DNA from: Allodiplogaster sudhausi
Taxonomy: Eukaryota; Nematoda; Chromadorea; Rhabditida; Diplogasteridae
Assembly: GCA_945643635.1 (NCBI GenBank)
Contig: CALZFC010000268.1
Span: forward strand, 1,986,001 to 2,050,000
DNA length: 64,000 nt
Direction of reading: 5' to 3'
Numbering within the stretch: position 1 is the stretch's first letter; every line of letters starts with the position of its first letter. Under the pieces are notes generated by a model. That model saw nothing but the letters and a program-made list of their open reading frames with translations, searched no databases and had not been told where the DNA came from. A program made the position numbers and the translations under genes. This document shows, in pieces, positions 1-12,170 of the stretch.

Positions 1-178
1 CCCAAGCTGGACATAAGTTCACTCTTCATCGACCGTGCATCGACAATTTGCGTTGCTGAAGAATAAATCAGATTAATCATTTGCAATAATTATTTGGAAT
101 TTTTTTCAAGATGTTCTTCTTACCCAAGAAGACAACGGCGAGAGAAAGAAAGGCGACAGAAAGGTTCTTGAACTTCAT
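1..178 (-). pseudogene. Secreted two-module family, 5' end of a copy running off the left edge
   Basis: On the minus strand an ATG at 178 opens a signal-peptide exon (178-124, reading MKFKNLSVAFLSLAVVFLG) that ends in phase 1 at a GTAAG donor. A second exon begins at 55 after a TTCTTCAG acceptor and runs off the window (TQIVDARSM...). The exon sizes and phase match the other copies at 18.5, 48.2, 50.9 and 54.6 kb, so this is the 5' end of another family member. Both exons are open as far as they can be seen. Whether the gene is functional cannot be judged from this fragment; most other copies here are broken. I do not recognise the family from known proteins. Confidence 0.6.
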
Positions 179-289
179 TCTGCGTCAATCCACCCTGCAA
201 GAAAAGAGAATAGAAAAGCAAATATATATAATTATCCAATTCAAAAAAAGTTGTTAGTTAATTTGTCGTTTAATAAGAAAAGGGAGGGA

Positions 290-560
290 GCTAACCAAGA
301 GCGAGCAGGTTGACAGGAAAGAAAACGAGAAGAATGATGCAAGAGACTAAAAGGAAGGATTAAATGGAAGGGGCAAGAGAACATTCTGGAAGATTTGAGA
401 AAAGTGCAAGTGAACTGTTCCTGAACTATTCATGTTTCACAATACTTTCTGTGCTTCGAATTTTCTCGTTTTCTACCACTTTGCACGTTTAGCCCAAATA
501 ATGGCAAAGCATTCATTAAATGCAAATGTGTGTTCTTCGGTAATCACAAAAGATGAATAA
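290..560 (-). repeat. Upstream block shared with 54,150-54,470
   Basis: This stretch reads, as reverse complement, like 54.15-54.47 kb. Shared words include 'gtgaaacatgaatagttcag' and the stretch around 'gtcaacctgtcggctc' / 'gagcaggttgacagga'. In both places it lies just 5' of a secreted-family first exon, so it is probably a duplicated promoter region. Between 560 and about 1,200 I see only AT-rich sequence with no supportable gene. Confidence 0.6.
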
Positions 561-1219
561 TGAAAAAATTCCTTTTTAATAATTAGTGCATTCGGACTTA
601 AAATATCGCAAGCGCTTGTTGTTCTATTTTGAGTTAGTGTATGCTATTTGACTTGCAGATGTGATAAGGTGAAGTTTAGTGCAAGATGCCATGAAATTCA
701 TTCCAGCTAGCTCGTTCCCTCACTTCTCATATCACCTGGCGACCTTGAACGGTTGCCTCTTCTAACTCGTCTGATCCGACTGACAATTCCGGTTCGTCGA
801 AAGGGATATATTAAATAATCTATAGATATTAGTATAAGAAGATATTTATTTTAATATATCGTAAATATTGAACTGATATTTCTATTTTAATTATATTAAT
901 AGATTAAATAAAAATTAATCTTCAAAAAATGCCACCTCTTCAGGTTCCCATGACTGAACCATCCTATATCGCCATGCGCTTTTGAATTAATCATTAAGAA
1001 AATTCTAAAAATATTTTAGTATTTTTTTCATAAAATACCCCAAAAGAAAAAAATTATACAAGATAATATTCATCGTTTTCTAAGGTTCTGGGCTGCTCTC
1101 GCGGTCGTCGCGGCAGTGGCAATCGGCGAACGCAGTCAAATTTTGATTCATCGATTTCCATTCCATTCCAAATGGTTTTGTATTTGCAACGAAAAGAATG
1201 CAGCCTCGGAAATAATATA

Positions 1220-1290
1220 TACCGTATTTTCTCTATTAGTACCCCCGGGGGTTCTATTTTTCAATACCCTTGCGGGAGGGGGGCACTACA
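1220..1290. mobile_element. One end of a TA-flanked MITE
   Basis: The terminus 'taccgtattttctctatta' followed by gtacccccgggggttc matches the ends of the MITE copies at 35,143-35,566 and 48,498-48,936. Only one end is recognisable; beyond about 1,290 the sequence diverges, so this is a truncated relic. Confidence 0.6.
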
Positions 1291-1575
1291 CACAGAAAAA
1301 AAAGTTACGCTCAAAATAAGTTATTCTAGCAATGTATCGTGGGTAAGTTACGTGGAGAAACACTTGTCAAGTGTTCGCCCCCCACGTCGTCGTCTCCTCC
1401 TAAGAAACAAAGCATAACTTTTTCAGTGGACCCCTGAAAGATATGTGGGGTTATACTTACGACGAGCCAACACAAAAAAAGTTATGATCGAGCGAATCCG
1501 CTCCACTCCATGAAGAAAAGCAAGATACGTGGAGCGTAACTTATATGCATAAAAGAAAAGTTACGCTGCCTCGTC
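1290..1575. repeat. Repeat with CGTAAC / GTTACG hairpin motifs
   Basis: Several inverted pairs of the words gtaactt and aagttac occur here (for example around 1,530-1,565: gcgtaactt ... aaagttacgc). The same hairpin words, with 'gttacgccccacatatctt', form two tandem units at 15,460-15,600. It looks like an old dispersed repeat; the class is not identified. Confidence 0.4.
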
Positions 1576-1927
1576 CGTGAATTCGCTCGGGTGATTGCGG
1601 ATTCTCGCCAAGCATCGCACTATAAATGCGGTGCAAGCGGAATGTTTTTTTCTTACCTGTTTTTTTCTGTTTTCTGTTTTCGTTTGATCGTTTTTGATGT
1701 CTACTTATAACGTTGCTAATTTCTTTGTTAAGGTTCCTGAGCTATCCGTGGAGCTGTACTGCTAGCTCTACCCGTCATAGTCAAGGTACATAAAATACTA
1801 ATTTTATCGTTTGGCGAATCATTTAGCTCTTTTTTCTCTAGCTTATTCTTTGCTATTTGTTTAAAGTTAGTCATGAGAGTTGATTTCTTCATTTGGTGAA
1901 ATGATTAATTCAAGTTGATGTGTTTAG

Positions 1928-2560
1928 ACGGACGAGATTAGTAACAAGAAGAGCATCATCTTCTTTGCCTTGCCTGAGCTGGAGCAGTTCCAGAAGTTCC
2001 ATGCCTAATAGTGCGCGAGCTTGAGAAGTAGCTGGGAGGCAAGCACATCATCTACATTACCAGGGTTCGTAAGAGTTTCCTGGTGCTATTTTCAATCACA
2101 CTGACTTCGAATAAGAATTCAGTCATAGCCAAACTTCAAGAGGCTTTAACTGGTAATAAATTGTTTGTCTTTATTGTCAGGCAGGGTGAAATTTTGCTTG
2201 GTAGATACCAAGTGGCGATATTTATTTATTAGAAGAAACTTATCGCCTGCCTTGCCTTATTGAACTGTACGATATTTGTTTTATTTACTTCAATATCAAA
2301 TGGCCTCGATCTGCATACGGTTAAAAAGAATAATCTTGGGAAGTGGTAAAATGAATAATTTCTGTCCTTTAGTCTTATTCAACGAATTAGTAAATACCAT
2401 TCTTCAGCGACACAGCCGAAGCGACAACGTGGCAACAAGCGCGTCCCGCAGAAGACGAAGCTAACCCGCTCGCACCCTCATCTCAACGACATCGTTTACC
2501 CCGCTGAGATTGTTGGCAAGCGCACCCGAGTCAAGCTGGACAGCGAGAGTATCATCAAGG
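1928..2560 (+). pseudogene. Ribosomal protein S7 (eS7) pseudogene, introns retained
   Basis: Two blocks match cytosolic ribosomal protein S7 (eS7), a small-subunit protein. Around 1,935-2,060 the frames read SNKKSIIFFALPELEQFQKF, then after a shift IVREL-EK, a TAG, and LGGKHIIYIT, matching the human 'FVPVPQLKSFQKIQ...VRELEKKFSGKHVVFI' region. From about 2,406 to 2,560 an exon ending at a GTAGTG donor reads TQPKRQRGNKRVPQK, then NDIVYPAEIVGKRTRVKLD and SESIIK, matching the conserved '[20 protein letters not shown]' region. The frame change and in-frame TAG in the first block, and no recognisable last exon ('VYKKLTGKDV'), point to a broken copy. The blocks are separated by intron-like sequence with splice signals, so it is a duplicated rather than retroposed copy. 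Assembly error is an alternative. Confidence 0.75.
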
Positions 2561-2569
2561 TAGTGTCAA

Positions 2570-5100
2570 GATTATTGAAGAATGCAGTTGAAAAAACCTT
2601 GTGATCTAACCATGAACATTTGGCGAATACCATGCCAGGAAATAGAAAACAGTGCTTTATATTTGTGTGCTGAATTATTATCAATTGATTTCTCTCGTAC
2701 AGTTTCGGTTTCTAGCTGGAATTGCAACTTAATGTTCTTTGCTGAAAGAAAACTTCCTTCCCCACCCTGTTTTGTGAGCCTTCGACAGCTAATATTCCCT
2801 AATTTTCGCAATTCTTCGTTAGTTGTTCACATAAATTCAGGGAAAACGCACGTGTTTCAGGTCATTGTCAAGTGCTAAATAATTTAGCTTTTTCTCGTAA
2901 AATGAAAATTACTGTGCAAGGATCATCTTGGTGTAAAATATGCTCCTGAAAGTTATATAAGGGAATTTTTAACCTGAACATAATGTAACTGTTACTGGAT
3001 GATTTGTTTCGCTGAATAGAAAGTGATCTAATTTCATGGGAGACTAATTTTACATTTAATTTGATGGCTAAGGACTTTTTATAAGTGTATTTACTTAATT
3101 TTTTTTAAATTTAAATATGAATTGTATCAGTCAAAATATTTAATGTGTGATATGTTGCAGTAAAGTGAAATTATAGAAATACATTAAGCCAGTTGCTAAT
3201 CCTTAACTTGGCATTCATTTAAAGGTGCTTAAAAAAATTTCTAATTTCAATCTAATTACAGTACCGCTGCCTGACGGGCGCCTATCCTCCTGTGCCCTGT
3301 CCTGGTTCTTCTCTGCCTCTCCAAGATCTTCTACGACCCGGCCAGCCTCTTGCCTCGAACTGCTCTCGGCTGTGTGGACATTCGGCGATAACTTCCACAA
3401 GGTTTAAAACATTATTTCTGGATTAAATTTTGTTCTTTTGTAGACTCATTACTTTAATATTTATTTAAATGTGTTTGAAACGTTCAAGACTTTTCTGATT
3501 TCAACCAAATTTCCGGCCCTTCCCACATCGTTTTTTTTCTAATTTTGCCACGACAATGTCTTTTATTGCATGGGTTGGAGTGGTACATTTAGCAATATAA
3601 CTTTTTTCCTTAAACATTTAGTTAAAGAAGAAAAACACTGTTATTAAGTTGCTAAATTTTTATTGAAAGTAAACATGTGAATTATTTTTAGCTACCAATG
3701 ATATTTTTATGAAATAAAACTTTATTTTCTCTATTCTTCAGGAATCTTCACGCCAATCCACACGCACGACGGCATCCTGCGCCTTCATCAAGCACGCGAT
3801 TGTCTACTGTAAGTGGTTGTTCACATGAGGGTACAGTATCCCAGTATCGCTATTAATATTTTACCGTAGTACTACTGTTTCCTAGCACATTCTGACATAC
3901 AAAGTAAGATTTCTGCTTAGCATAATCTTTGTGATACCGTAAACTTCATTCGTTGGAAGTCGTCGATATATAATAATCTTTTACTTAAACTTTGTAGGAG
4001 TAACCTCGCTGTTAGCGCACGGCTGTCTCTCCTTCATTTGTTCTTCTCAGAAGACAACAACAAGGGTTAATTCGAGGTAGCTTCCTTTTCGAAACTTAAA
4101 CAAATTTTGTCCGCTGAGTCAGTTGATCAGTTGATGAAACGGGACTGTTCATAATTATTATTAACTTGGCTGATTTAGTGTATTTAATTTAATGTGTGAT
4201 ATGATGCAATAAACTGATAGTTTATGAAAATAGACTAAGTCAGTCGTTAGTCTTTATCATTCATTTAAATATGGAAGACTTCTGATTTCAACCAAATTTC
4301 AGCACGGCTGCCTTCTGCTTCCACCTTCTGCCGCTCCAAGATCTTCTGCGACCCAATCAGCCTCCAGCCTTCTAACCGAACTCTTCTCGGCCATGTGGAC
4401 AAGCTTTCCTGCGAGACACTCATCTCTTTATCAGATACAGTCAGTTCTGGTTTTATTTAACATAGAAGAACATTCTCCTAAACTTCGAAAATTTAAATTC
4501 TTTTTTCATTTATGATACAGTTTAATGCAAACTGAACCGAAGATGGATATTGTTTGCTGAATGTTTTATTCTTTTTTCTATGAATTTGTCAGAAAGGGGT
4601 CGCCAATGGGAGCTCTAACAATGATATGGTCATACATTCCATTCCCTTTCAACTCACAGCAATACGATCGTTTCTTGAAACCCGATGCATGCGCCGTGTT
4701 CAACCGACCCCCCCCCCGGATTGCCATTACTATAGTTACTTGTGGTCACTCCATTTACTGTAGTACTATTGCGCTGTAACACACCGAAATCATTTACCTT
4801 TTTTGGCTTCGGACCGCGCGACTTGGAGTGTTTTATCTTCAGCCCTCCTTCAGATTGAATTCGTTCGTATTTAGCATTGCTTAACGCTTATTCTCACCAT
4901 ACTATGGAATCATAAAAAAAACACTTCATACTACTCAATATAAACATCCATGCTTGAATCACCCAATATATCTTGGCACATTTGACATTTACATATGCCA
5001 ATGAACTGTGAAGGAAGCAACACATGTTTAAGAATGCAATATAAAGTTTTACAATTTAATAATTTAAATTCGATGGAAGATTAGTTGTATAATCGATATA
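2570..5100. other. No assignable gene; a repeated exon-like segment
   Basis: No gene could be assigned. Two GC-rich exon-like blocks at about 3,261-3,402 and 4,303-4,415 are related to each other (shared 'ctccaagatcttct' and 'gtggaca' stretches). Each follows 'tttcaaccaaattt...cag' or similar intron-like sequence, so a segment of about 1 kb seems to have been tandemly duplicated. A third exon-like block lies at 3,743-3,808. The readings do not match a family I know. Confidence 0.35.
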
Positions 5101-5109
5101 AAATGCAGG

Positions 5110-7965
5110 ATGCGGTGCCCTGTGATCGGCTGCGGCGTCGTTTGCGGTAACAAGCAGATTCAACAGCATCACTATTCAACAGAACATTCGAGAGTACCCG
5201 CGTTGCGCTTTCGTTGTTATGAATGCGCAGATACAACCGAATTTAATCGGCACAGCAATTACCTACGTCATCAAAGGGTTTTTCATGCAGAAGGTGTGAT
5301 ATAATTAATCGACATCAACATAAATTAATATGACGATATTTGGAAAATATTTTTGAAAGTTGAATCATAAATACAGTTGTTCTAGATTCTAGTGAGAACG
5401 ATGACGTTGCGGATCTGCAAGATGCCATCCCGGGAGAGAATATGGAGGTTGACGTGGACGAATTCGACGGAGAAGGAGGAGTTGGGGATGATGACGAGGA
5501 CGGAGGAGACGGTGCTGAAGATATGGAAGATGGACATGAGGAGAGTGACGAAGAGGATCATTTGGATGACGACTTCGGGTCCTTTCTGATGGCAGAAGTC
5601 CTTTCGTTGGCGGCTTCCCCTTCCATGCGAGAGCGAGACGTAGATCAAGTCGTCGACATGCTTCTCGCAGTTGTCACGAAGTGTCGACAACTGTCCGACG
5701 ACGACTTCAAGCAGATTGAGGACAAGCTCGGCTCAGTGCGTAACGCGTACCGTAGGAAAGTTGCACTGAAAGAAGAGAGGGCATACATCGTCAACACTGA
5801 ACGGAGGATGGGAAGCTATGTGGAGGCGATTCGGAGAGAGGATGGAACTCAAGGCCGAGTCGAGAAGGAGTGTCTGTTCTACACGACGGAGCTGCGGGAC
5901 TCCCTCCACTCAGCTCTGGAATCGGCAGAACTCCAGCGTGTCCTTCAGTTGGCCCCTTCGACGGAGCGGGGTACACTCAAGTCGCCGTTGGATGGTAGTC
6001 GGTACAAGGCGGTTGCCGACTACCATCCAAACAAGCAGCTCCTCCCCCTTGTGCTGTACATGGATGACGTAGCGCCCGGATGCAACCTCAGACAGGCCTC
6101 ATCCGTGCAGGCTCTGGTGTGCGCCTACTTCACTTTTGCCGGCCTGCCGGCCGCGTACTTCTCTTCGCAGGCCTTCAAGTGAGAGTAGTTCTTTTGTTTA
6201 CATTAACGTTTCAAACGGCAAAAACGAATTATCCTTATTTTATTCTACTAGACACCACTTCGCAACGGCATACGCTCATGACCATAAGGCTTTTCAATTC
6301 AAGCCGATTTTGCTCCAATTCAAAGTTAGTAGATTGGATGAATATGCACCAAACATTCTAGTTACAGTTCTTGTGTTACAGAGTGAAATCAACCAACTCT
6401 GGGAGAGTGGTATCTCGATCGTGTGGCACGGAGTGGAGAAAACGTTCTTCCCCTTCCTCCTCACACTAGCTGGCGATAACCTGGCGGAGAATGAGTTGAA
6501 ACAGTTTCAAGTTCGTGCATTGTTTTGCATTCCAAGTTTTGGTCAACCTAGTCATATTTCACTTAGGCTTCATTCTCCTCGGGGCAGCCTTGTCGCCTTT
6601 GCCTGACAAGGGCAGTCGATTTCTCCACAGTGTTTTGTGAGCAGGATTGTCAACTGAGAGACATGCAATGGTTGGCAAGAAATAAGCGTAGAAGCACAAA
6701 TAACAGCGCTGTACAAATTCCAGGTTTGCGAATTCAGCGCCTGGGCGGGATGGAGTAGCGGGGATCTCACCTTTGAATGACATTGCCGGCTACCATACGT
6801 GTGAGGACTTCTATGTGGATTATGCCCACGATGTTAGCTAATCTTTTATGTAGCTTCATATGAACTAATCAACTAAAGAAAATTTAAAGTTTGAGAGAAT
6901 TGTGTTCAGGTCTTTGAAGGAGAAGCTCGGAGACTCATCGGAGTCTTCGTTAGGGCACTCGTGCGAAGTGGCGTCAGCATTGACACCATCAATGCTCGAA
7001 TTGCATCCTTTGGACTTGGACCGAATGACTGCTCAAGCCGCCCCGGGTCCCTGCCGGCTAGCATTGCGAGAGGAGACGCGGCGACATCTCAGAAGGCCTG
7101 CCAGTGCCGCCTGCTTCTGAGGATCCTCTCATTCCTCTATCCCCTCTCGACGATCGCAGAACAGCCAATCGGACAGCTCTACACTGTCTTCCATCACTTT
7201 CTAATGATTGTGCTGTCTCCGGTCCTCACTGAGAGAGACATCAAGAGGATGTCGGAACTCGCCAATGAATACGTGAAGTTGGCAGCGACTGTCGTGGATC
7301 TCGACCGAATTCGGCCGAATAGTATCGGAGAGAAGAAGTCGCGTCCTTCCTTCAAGACGCATGTTCTTCTGCACTACGCGTCTTCTGCTCGTCGTCTGGG
7401 ACTGCCTTCTTTGCTGCACACTCTCCCTTTTGAGCAGTTGCATGCAGAAGTGAAGAGGAGAAGCTACATCACGCGGAATTTCCGAAATCTGCCGCTATCC
7501 CTCAGCAACCACATTCACCCTCTGGCCAAAGAGACGAGAAGAGAAGGCTGACATTCTTGCCAGGAATTGCCAGCTCATTTACCCCGCATCCTTCTGCCCT
7601 TTCCGCTACTTCCTGACCAGAACGGCCCGATCAGCACAACTTCGAACTTGGAACGGCACGGAACCCTGTACAGGGAAGGAGATGTCGTCGCTCTTCGTGG
7701 TGGTCGTGGAAGCGTCATCTTCGGGCACGTTCTGCACATCATCTGCATCAATTCAGACTGGCGAATGGTTGTGCTGATCTCCTGTCCTCCATCTTTTGAT
7801 GACGATACTCTGAGTTATCGATACAAGATGTCAGAGAAGGCTGCTGTAGCGGGCTTCGACGATCTGGCAGACTTCTTGCCTCTCGACGCTTACACAGATG
7901 GCAGTGACAGAGTTGTCTTCCCTCGTCGTGCTCTCATTCACCTTTGGTGCGCATTTTTGCAATAA
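5110..7965 (+). CDS. C2H2 zinc-finger / transposon-like protein, six exons, one in-frame TGA
   Basis: Six exons with consistent phase: 5110-5293, 5386-6178, 6252-6324, 6382-6503, 6724-6832 and 6910-7965. Exon 1 gives two zinc-finger-like repeats (CPVIGCGVVC...HHYSTEH and CYECADTTEF...HQRVFH). An acidic linker follows, then the core: 'PLVLYMDDVAPGCNLRQASS', 'LAGDNLAENELK', 'GVAGISPLNDIAGYHTCEDF', then 'AHDVFEGEARRLIG', 'KTHVLLHYASSARRLG', 'LPFEQLHAEVKR' and 'FDDLADFLPLDAY'. From family knowledge this order is that of the large multicopy uncharacterised proteins of fish, cnidarians and other animals (there 'DD.EI.NPLGS', 'DNLG.H', 'FHV..GFPPD..HDLFEG', 'PKHHFLLHYP', 'FEAKH'), which behave like transposon-derived genes. 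An in-frame TGA at 7549-7551 interrupts an otherwise continuous frame, so the gene either ends there or has just been disabled. The downstream part ends in LWCAFLQ with its stop overlapping an AATAAA. Molecular function is unknown. Confidence 0.7.
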
Positions 7966-8369
7966 AGTGTATTAAGTTTGTACATAAAACTATTATTTTG
8001 ATATTTCTCTTTTAAGACTCTTGGCGGCGGAGAAGTGAAGATGACGTCCTCAGTGGAACCTACGGCATCTTCCAGCCATACGACCCTATTCTCTCCATTC
8101 AATCAATAATCATTGGTTAGTGAGACATAGAGAGAATGCTTAAAACCGCATTTAATCCACATGGCTATATTCTTTCAAAGATTTGTTGTAGCACTTATTT
8201 TAAAGAATGTAATATTTTTAAACAAATAATTTTTTTTTTTGGAAGCCAATCAAAAGCAATATTTCTTGAGGGCAAGGTATACGCATTCACTTCGCAAGGG
8301 ACGCCTCTCCCTCAACTCCATGCGCAACATCGCAATCTCTCTCTTTTTCGTTGCAAGTATTTCTTTCTC

Positions 8370-8402
8370 CCTTTATCTCTCGCTCTCTCTCTCTCTCTCA
8401 CT
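8370..8402. repeat. CT-rich simple sequence
   Basis: A (CT)n run ('ctctctctctctctct') within a broader pyrimidine tract from 8,335 to 8,450, in a gene intron or flank. Confidence 0.9.
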
Positions 8403-9300
8403 TCACCTGACATGTTCTTAACTCTCCCTCTCTCTCTGTTTCCTCTCTCTTATTAGATCAAGTTCGCTCGACTCACGCTGCCCGAAGCCATGTCCGTGTC
8501 CACATCGAAGGCTGGGTGATTCGCCGCAGGAGAGAAGGCATGTTTCTTTTTTTTCCTTTACCTCCGTCTACTTATTCCTACTTTTCGTTCTTGCCTTTAC
8601 CTTAATGTCCAATCGTTGGACGACCGAATTTTAGTGCTGGTTCGGCGTGGAGAAGACGCATCCCCTCTCATGCGACTTCACTACGAGATTCTCTCTCGTC
8701 CAGACACATTAGGGCACAGACTGCGACGGCGATCTTTCTGCTTATTCTTGCTATTTATATTTAATCTTTTCTTCTTGAATTCGCCGTTTTCAAATATTCC
8801 ATTTGCTTGAAACTCTTGAAAGGAGTCTTGCTCTAGTATTTATCTATTTTCTGAGCGCTTGATACCATTTTCGTTGGATAAGGAAATTCCCTTCGAATAT
8901 TCATGATTCATTCTTTTTAATTAGGTTTTTAAGCTCTAGAACTTGTGAGAATTCGTTCCTTCTTTAATATCGAACACTGGCAAGTAGTTCTACGTGATCA
9001 CTTTAATATGCTAACTCTTTGCAACCGTACATTTATGTTTGAATGATTCTTTATATGTACTTTTAAACCTATGACTTGATCGATCTCCATTGCTTCATTT
9101 TATTTTTTTACTTTCGAGGTCTCCTCTAGGAATCATTTGGTTGTCCTGTTAAAAGTGTAATCTTTAACCTGAACCTGGTGGAGAATTGTTTTAAATAAAA
9201 TTCGCAAGAGGTGTGTGGTTATGCTGTGATGTTTTTCTTCTGTAAGAAGGTTTTAAACCACGAATCCATGTATCTAATAGGGAGATTGTTGTTGTTGCCC

Positions 9301-9352
<52 letters not shown>

Positions 9353-9357
9353 CTCTC
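9301..9357. repeat. (CT)n microsatellite
   Basis: About 40 bases of uninterrupted CT followed by tttctttctttctctctct. It lies in an apparent intron of the SAMD3-like gene. Confidence 0.95.
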
Positions 9358-10531
9358 TGCTCGGTTAGAGGATTCTATTATTTTTGTGTCTTCTTTCAGT
9401 TGTGTGCAGGTTTGATTGTAGAGAATGCTAAGAGGAGACACACCGGTGCCTTGGCTTTCAGCTGCTCGCATAATTGATCAAGGTATCATCTATCTATTCA
9501 AGTCGTAAGCTAATTGTTTTGCTGGTTTGCGCTACAAAATTAATTATAATTCCTAATTCTTTCATGTGAACGGCCAAGCGCTTCGACATCACCTGATGAA
9601 GCTGAAGAGCGAGAGGGATCTTTGCAAGTTAGGTCTTCTAACGGTTCATTAACTTTGCCTTTCTGATGCTTTTCGACTAGTTTTATAAAGTTTTATAAAT
9701 CCCCGTCACATTTTAGGTGATTGTGAGCGAAATCAAAGTTCACGCTCTTCACTCCAGAGTCACCGACTCCTAGACAGTTAGATATTTAAATTACTTCCCA
9801 TTTTTAATGTTTCATTTAAGTTTTAGAAGCTGCTAACTTTCTCACTTCGCAGAAGCCCGTTCGTTCACGCTGAACTATCGGCTCAGCAATGCGAAGCTGT
9901 CTGATCTGATGACTGAGAAGAAGGGAACAGTTATCCTTCACAACCTGAGGAACGTCGAGGGCCACAGGCTACAGCACGTGGATGATCATCGGAACTACGT
10001 CAAAAGGAAAATCTCCGGCTTCGTCATGCACAATTGCAGCAGGTTTTTATACCACTGCCCATATTTACTAATAAATATGTTTAGTTGCTGCAGACAGTTT
10101 CATCCGGAGGCTGTCGAGATCCGGCGGTTTGCTCTCCACCTCTTCGAAGACTTTCCAAACGTTGACGTGGTTTGTTACTGTTTATCTCCTTACAAGTGAT
10201 CAACTATTTAACTGCATTCATTTCATTAATCAATGTTACTTTTCCCTCTTTCTTGTACAGAGAACGTTTGTCGGTGCGAACGATGCAGCGGTCTAGATGC
10301 ACGTCCGTCAAGTTCAGCAGAGAATGAAGAGAGATGGCCTTTATGCCCCGCGAGTTTACACGAGGCCAACCAAGTACCCCGAGACGGTCTTACCAGAAAC
10401 TCCGGCGCAATTACAGGTTTACTTTTCAAATGTACTGTCGGTCAGGCTGTTTTTCCAACAATTGAAATTCCATTAAATTTCTTTGATTTTACTGGTAAGT
10501 GTAATAATTCTAATCACAATTGCTCGCTTAA

Positions 10532-10808
10532 AGGAAGTATCCGGTGCATCATTATACAGTAGCGCTAGAGAATCAGTTTGAATGCGCGCGCTCATAAGGT
10601 TGCCTGTCGCTCGGTCGAGAGAGCATGTGAAATAGGAGGGCGGCTATGACCTACCGTAGCTAATTCTCTACCCGCCAGTTTTCACGTTACTATTGCTCAG
10701 AATGTAGTGAAAGAAATTCGCTCAAACTTTCAGGATATATGTTTTACGCCAAGATAAACATATCCACATAAAACAAAACATAGGTTAATTATTCCTCTGA
10801 TACCTCCT
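10532..10808. mobile_element. TTAA-flanked MITE-like element
   Basis: A left end AGGAAGTATC directly after TTAA (10,528-10,531) pairs with a right end GATACCTCCT directly before TTAA (10,809-10,812). The 277-bp insert has no coding capacity. The TTAA duplication and short AGGA-type terminal inverted repeats are what piggyBac-like elements leave. It sits between exons of the SAMD3-like gene. Confidence 0.6.
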
Positions 10809-12084
10809 TTAACGCCATGAAAAATAGGATTGCTAATTAACTCTAACTTGAAGTTAAACAATGAAAAAATTCTAGCCCATATGTATATCTATATAAACTC
10901 ATTGCAGGACTAAATACGCTGATCTATAAGTGCTCGACTCACGTCGCTCTTTTACGCGCAACGAGGTTCGTAATATCTTGCCAATACAAAAAAATATATA
11001 CCTAATTGGTTACTTTAATATTTAACATTTTATAATCGTAAAAATGATCATTTGTTTCGTTTTTCGTTGAAAAATGATCATGCGGTTGAATTACGGTACA
11101 TATATATACCGTAATCCATTTCCCTTCTAAACATTCACCTTCTAAGAGATGCTCGTGTCGCGTTCTGCCGGAGCCACAGTCCACGGGAAGGATTCGATCG
11201 ATACTCCATTCTTTCCAAAGCTGATCTTGTCAGTTTTTTAAAGATATATGTACTTAGATATATAATTAGATTTAAGGTAGAAGAATTTAAAGATATAACC
11301 AGAAGCTAAACTTTGTTTGTAGAATGATAGTATTTAGATTGTCGATGACTTTACGGCGTCATGCTGCTCCTCGGCGTCGATGTTCTGTGACAGCGATCCT
11401 GGCCTTTGCTGAGCGCGAGTTAGCGGATGGGCAGCACAAGGAGGCCGAAGAGTACAATACTCTTGGTGGAAGTCATGGTTATTACGTTCATTTTGCAATC
11501 AAGTTGTTTATGGACTATATATCAAAAAAATATTCTTACTGTATATCATCTAAAAATACGAACAACCTATTCAAATTGGCTTAAGCTTTGTAGTAGCCAT
11601 CTTTGTTGCAAAGTAAACTCTGTGTATACCGTATCCGTTTAAGTGGTACTCCGTCGCCTACCGTAATCTCCTCATCTGTTTCAGATGGATCATCTCTCCT
11701 CGTTTTGCTGTGCCTTCTTCAGCTTTTTTCGAAAGCAAAGTATCGTCAGTTAGCAGATACACTCTAATCTTCGTTCAATTCGAGGTATTTTTCCCTTTAA
11801 ATATCATTTTATACCGATTATTTTGTTAATATATAGAATTTACATCATAATTTAAACATGCTTGAGCATGATTTTTATTTATTTTTGTTTTTGCCTAGGA
11901 CGAGCACAGCGTGAAGGGAGTCATGGCGCGTCTTTCGTCTTCCGGTGTTACTCAGCCCGTGCTGGTGGCATACGGCGACTCAAAAGAGACTTCAGTGTCG
12001 TCATCGAGAACCTGGACATAACGGTAAGCAAGGTCGCCTTTACATATAAGGGATATGTGCATGTGCGCGGAGAAGGAAAGGGAG

Positions 12085-12170
12085 AGAGACAGAGAGAGAG
12101 AGAGGAGGGCTAAGCGAGAGAGAGAGAGAGAGAGAGAGAGCTACAGGGGCGAGAGAGGGAGAGAAAGAGA
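12085..12170. repeat. (GA)n microsatellite
   Basis: Purine-rich GA repeats within the intron just before the last exon of the SAMD3-like gene. Confidence 0.9.

Noticed and set aside
1116..1417. Small overlapping plus-strand frames near 1.1-1.4 kb
   Set aside because: They run through a MITE end and a hairpin repeat; only a short hydrophobic stretch (FWAALAVVAAVAIG) upstream is gene-like and it lacks a start and partner exons.
5382..5690. Minus-strand frame of 102 codons
   Set aside because: It is antisense to the second exon of the C2H2-type gene, whose plus-strand reading has recognisable family motifs.
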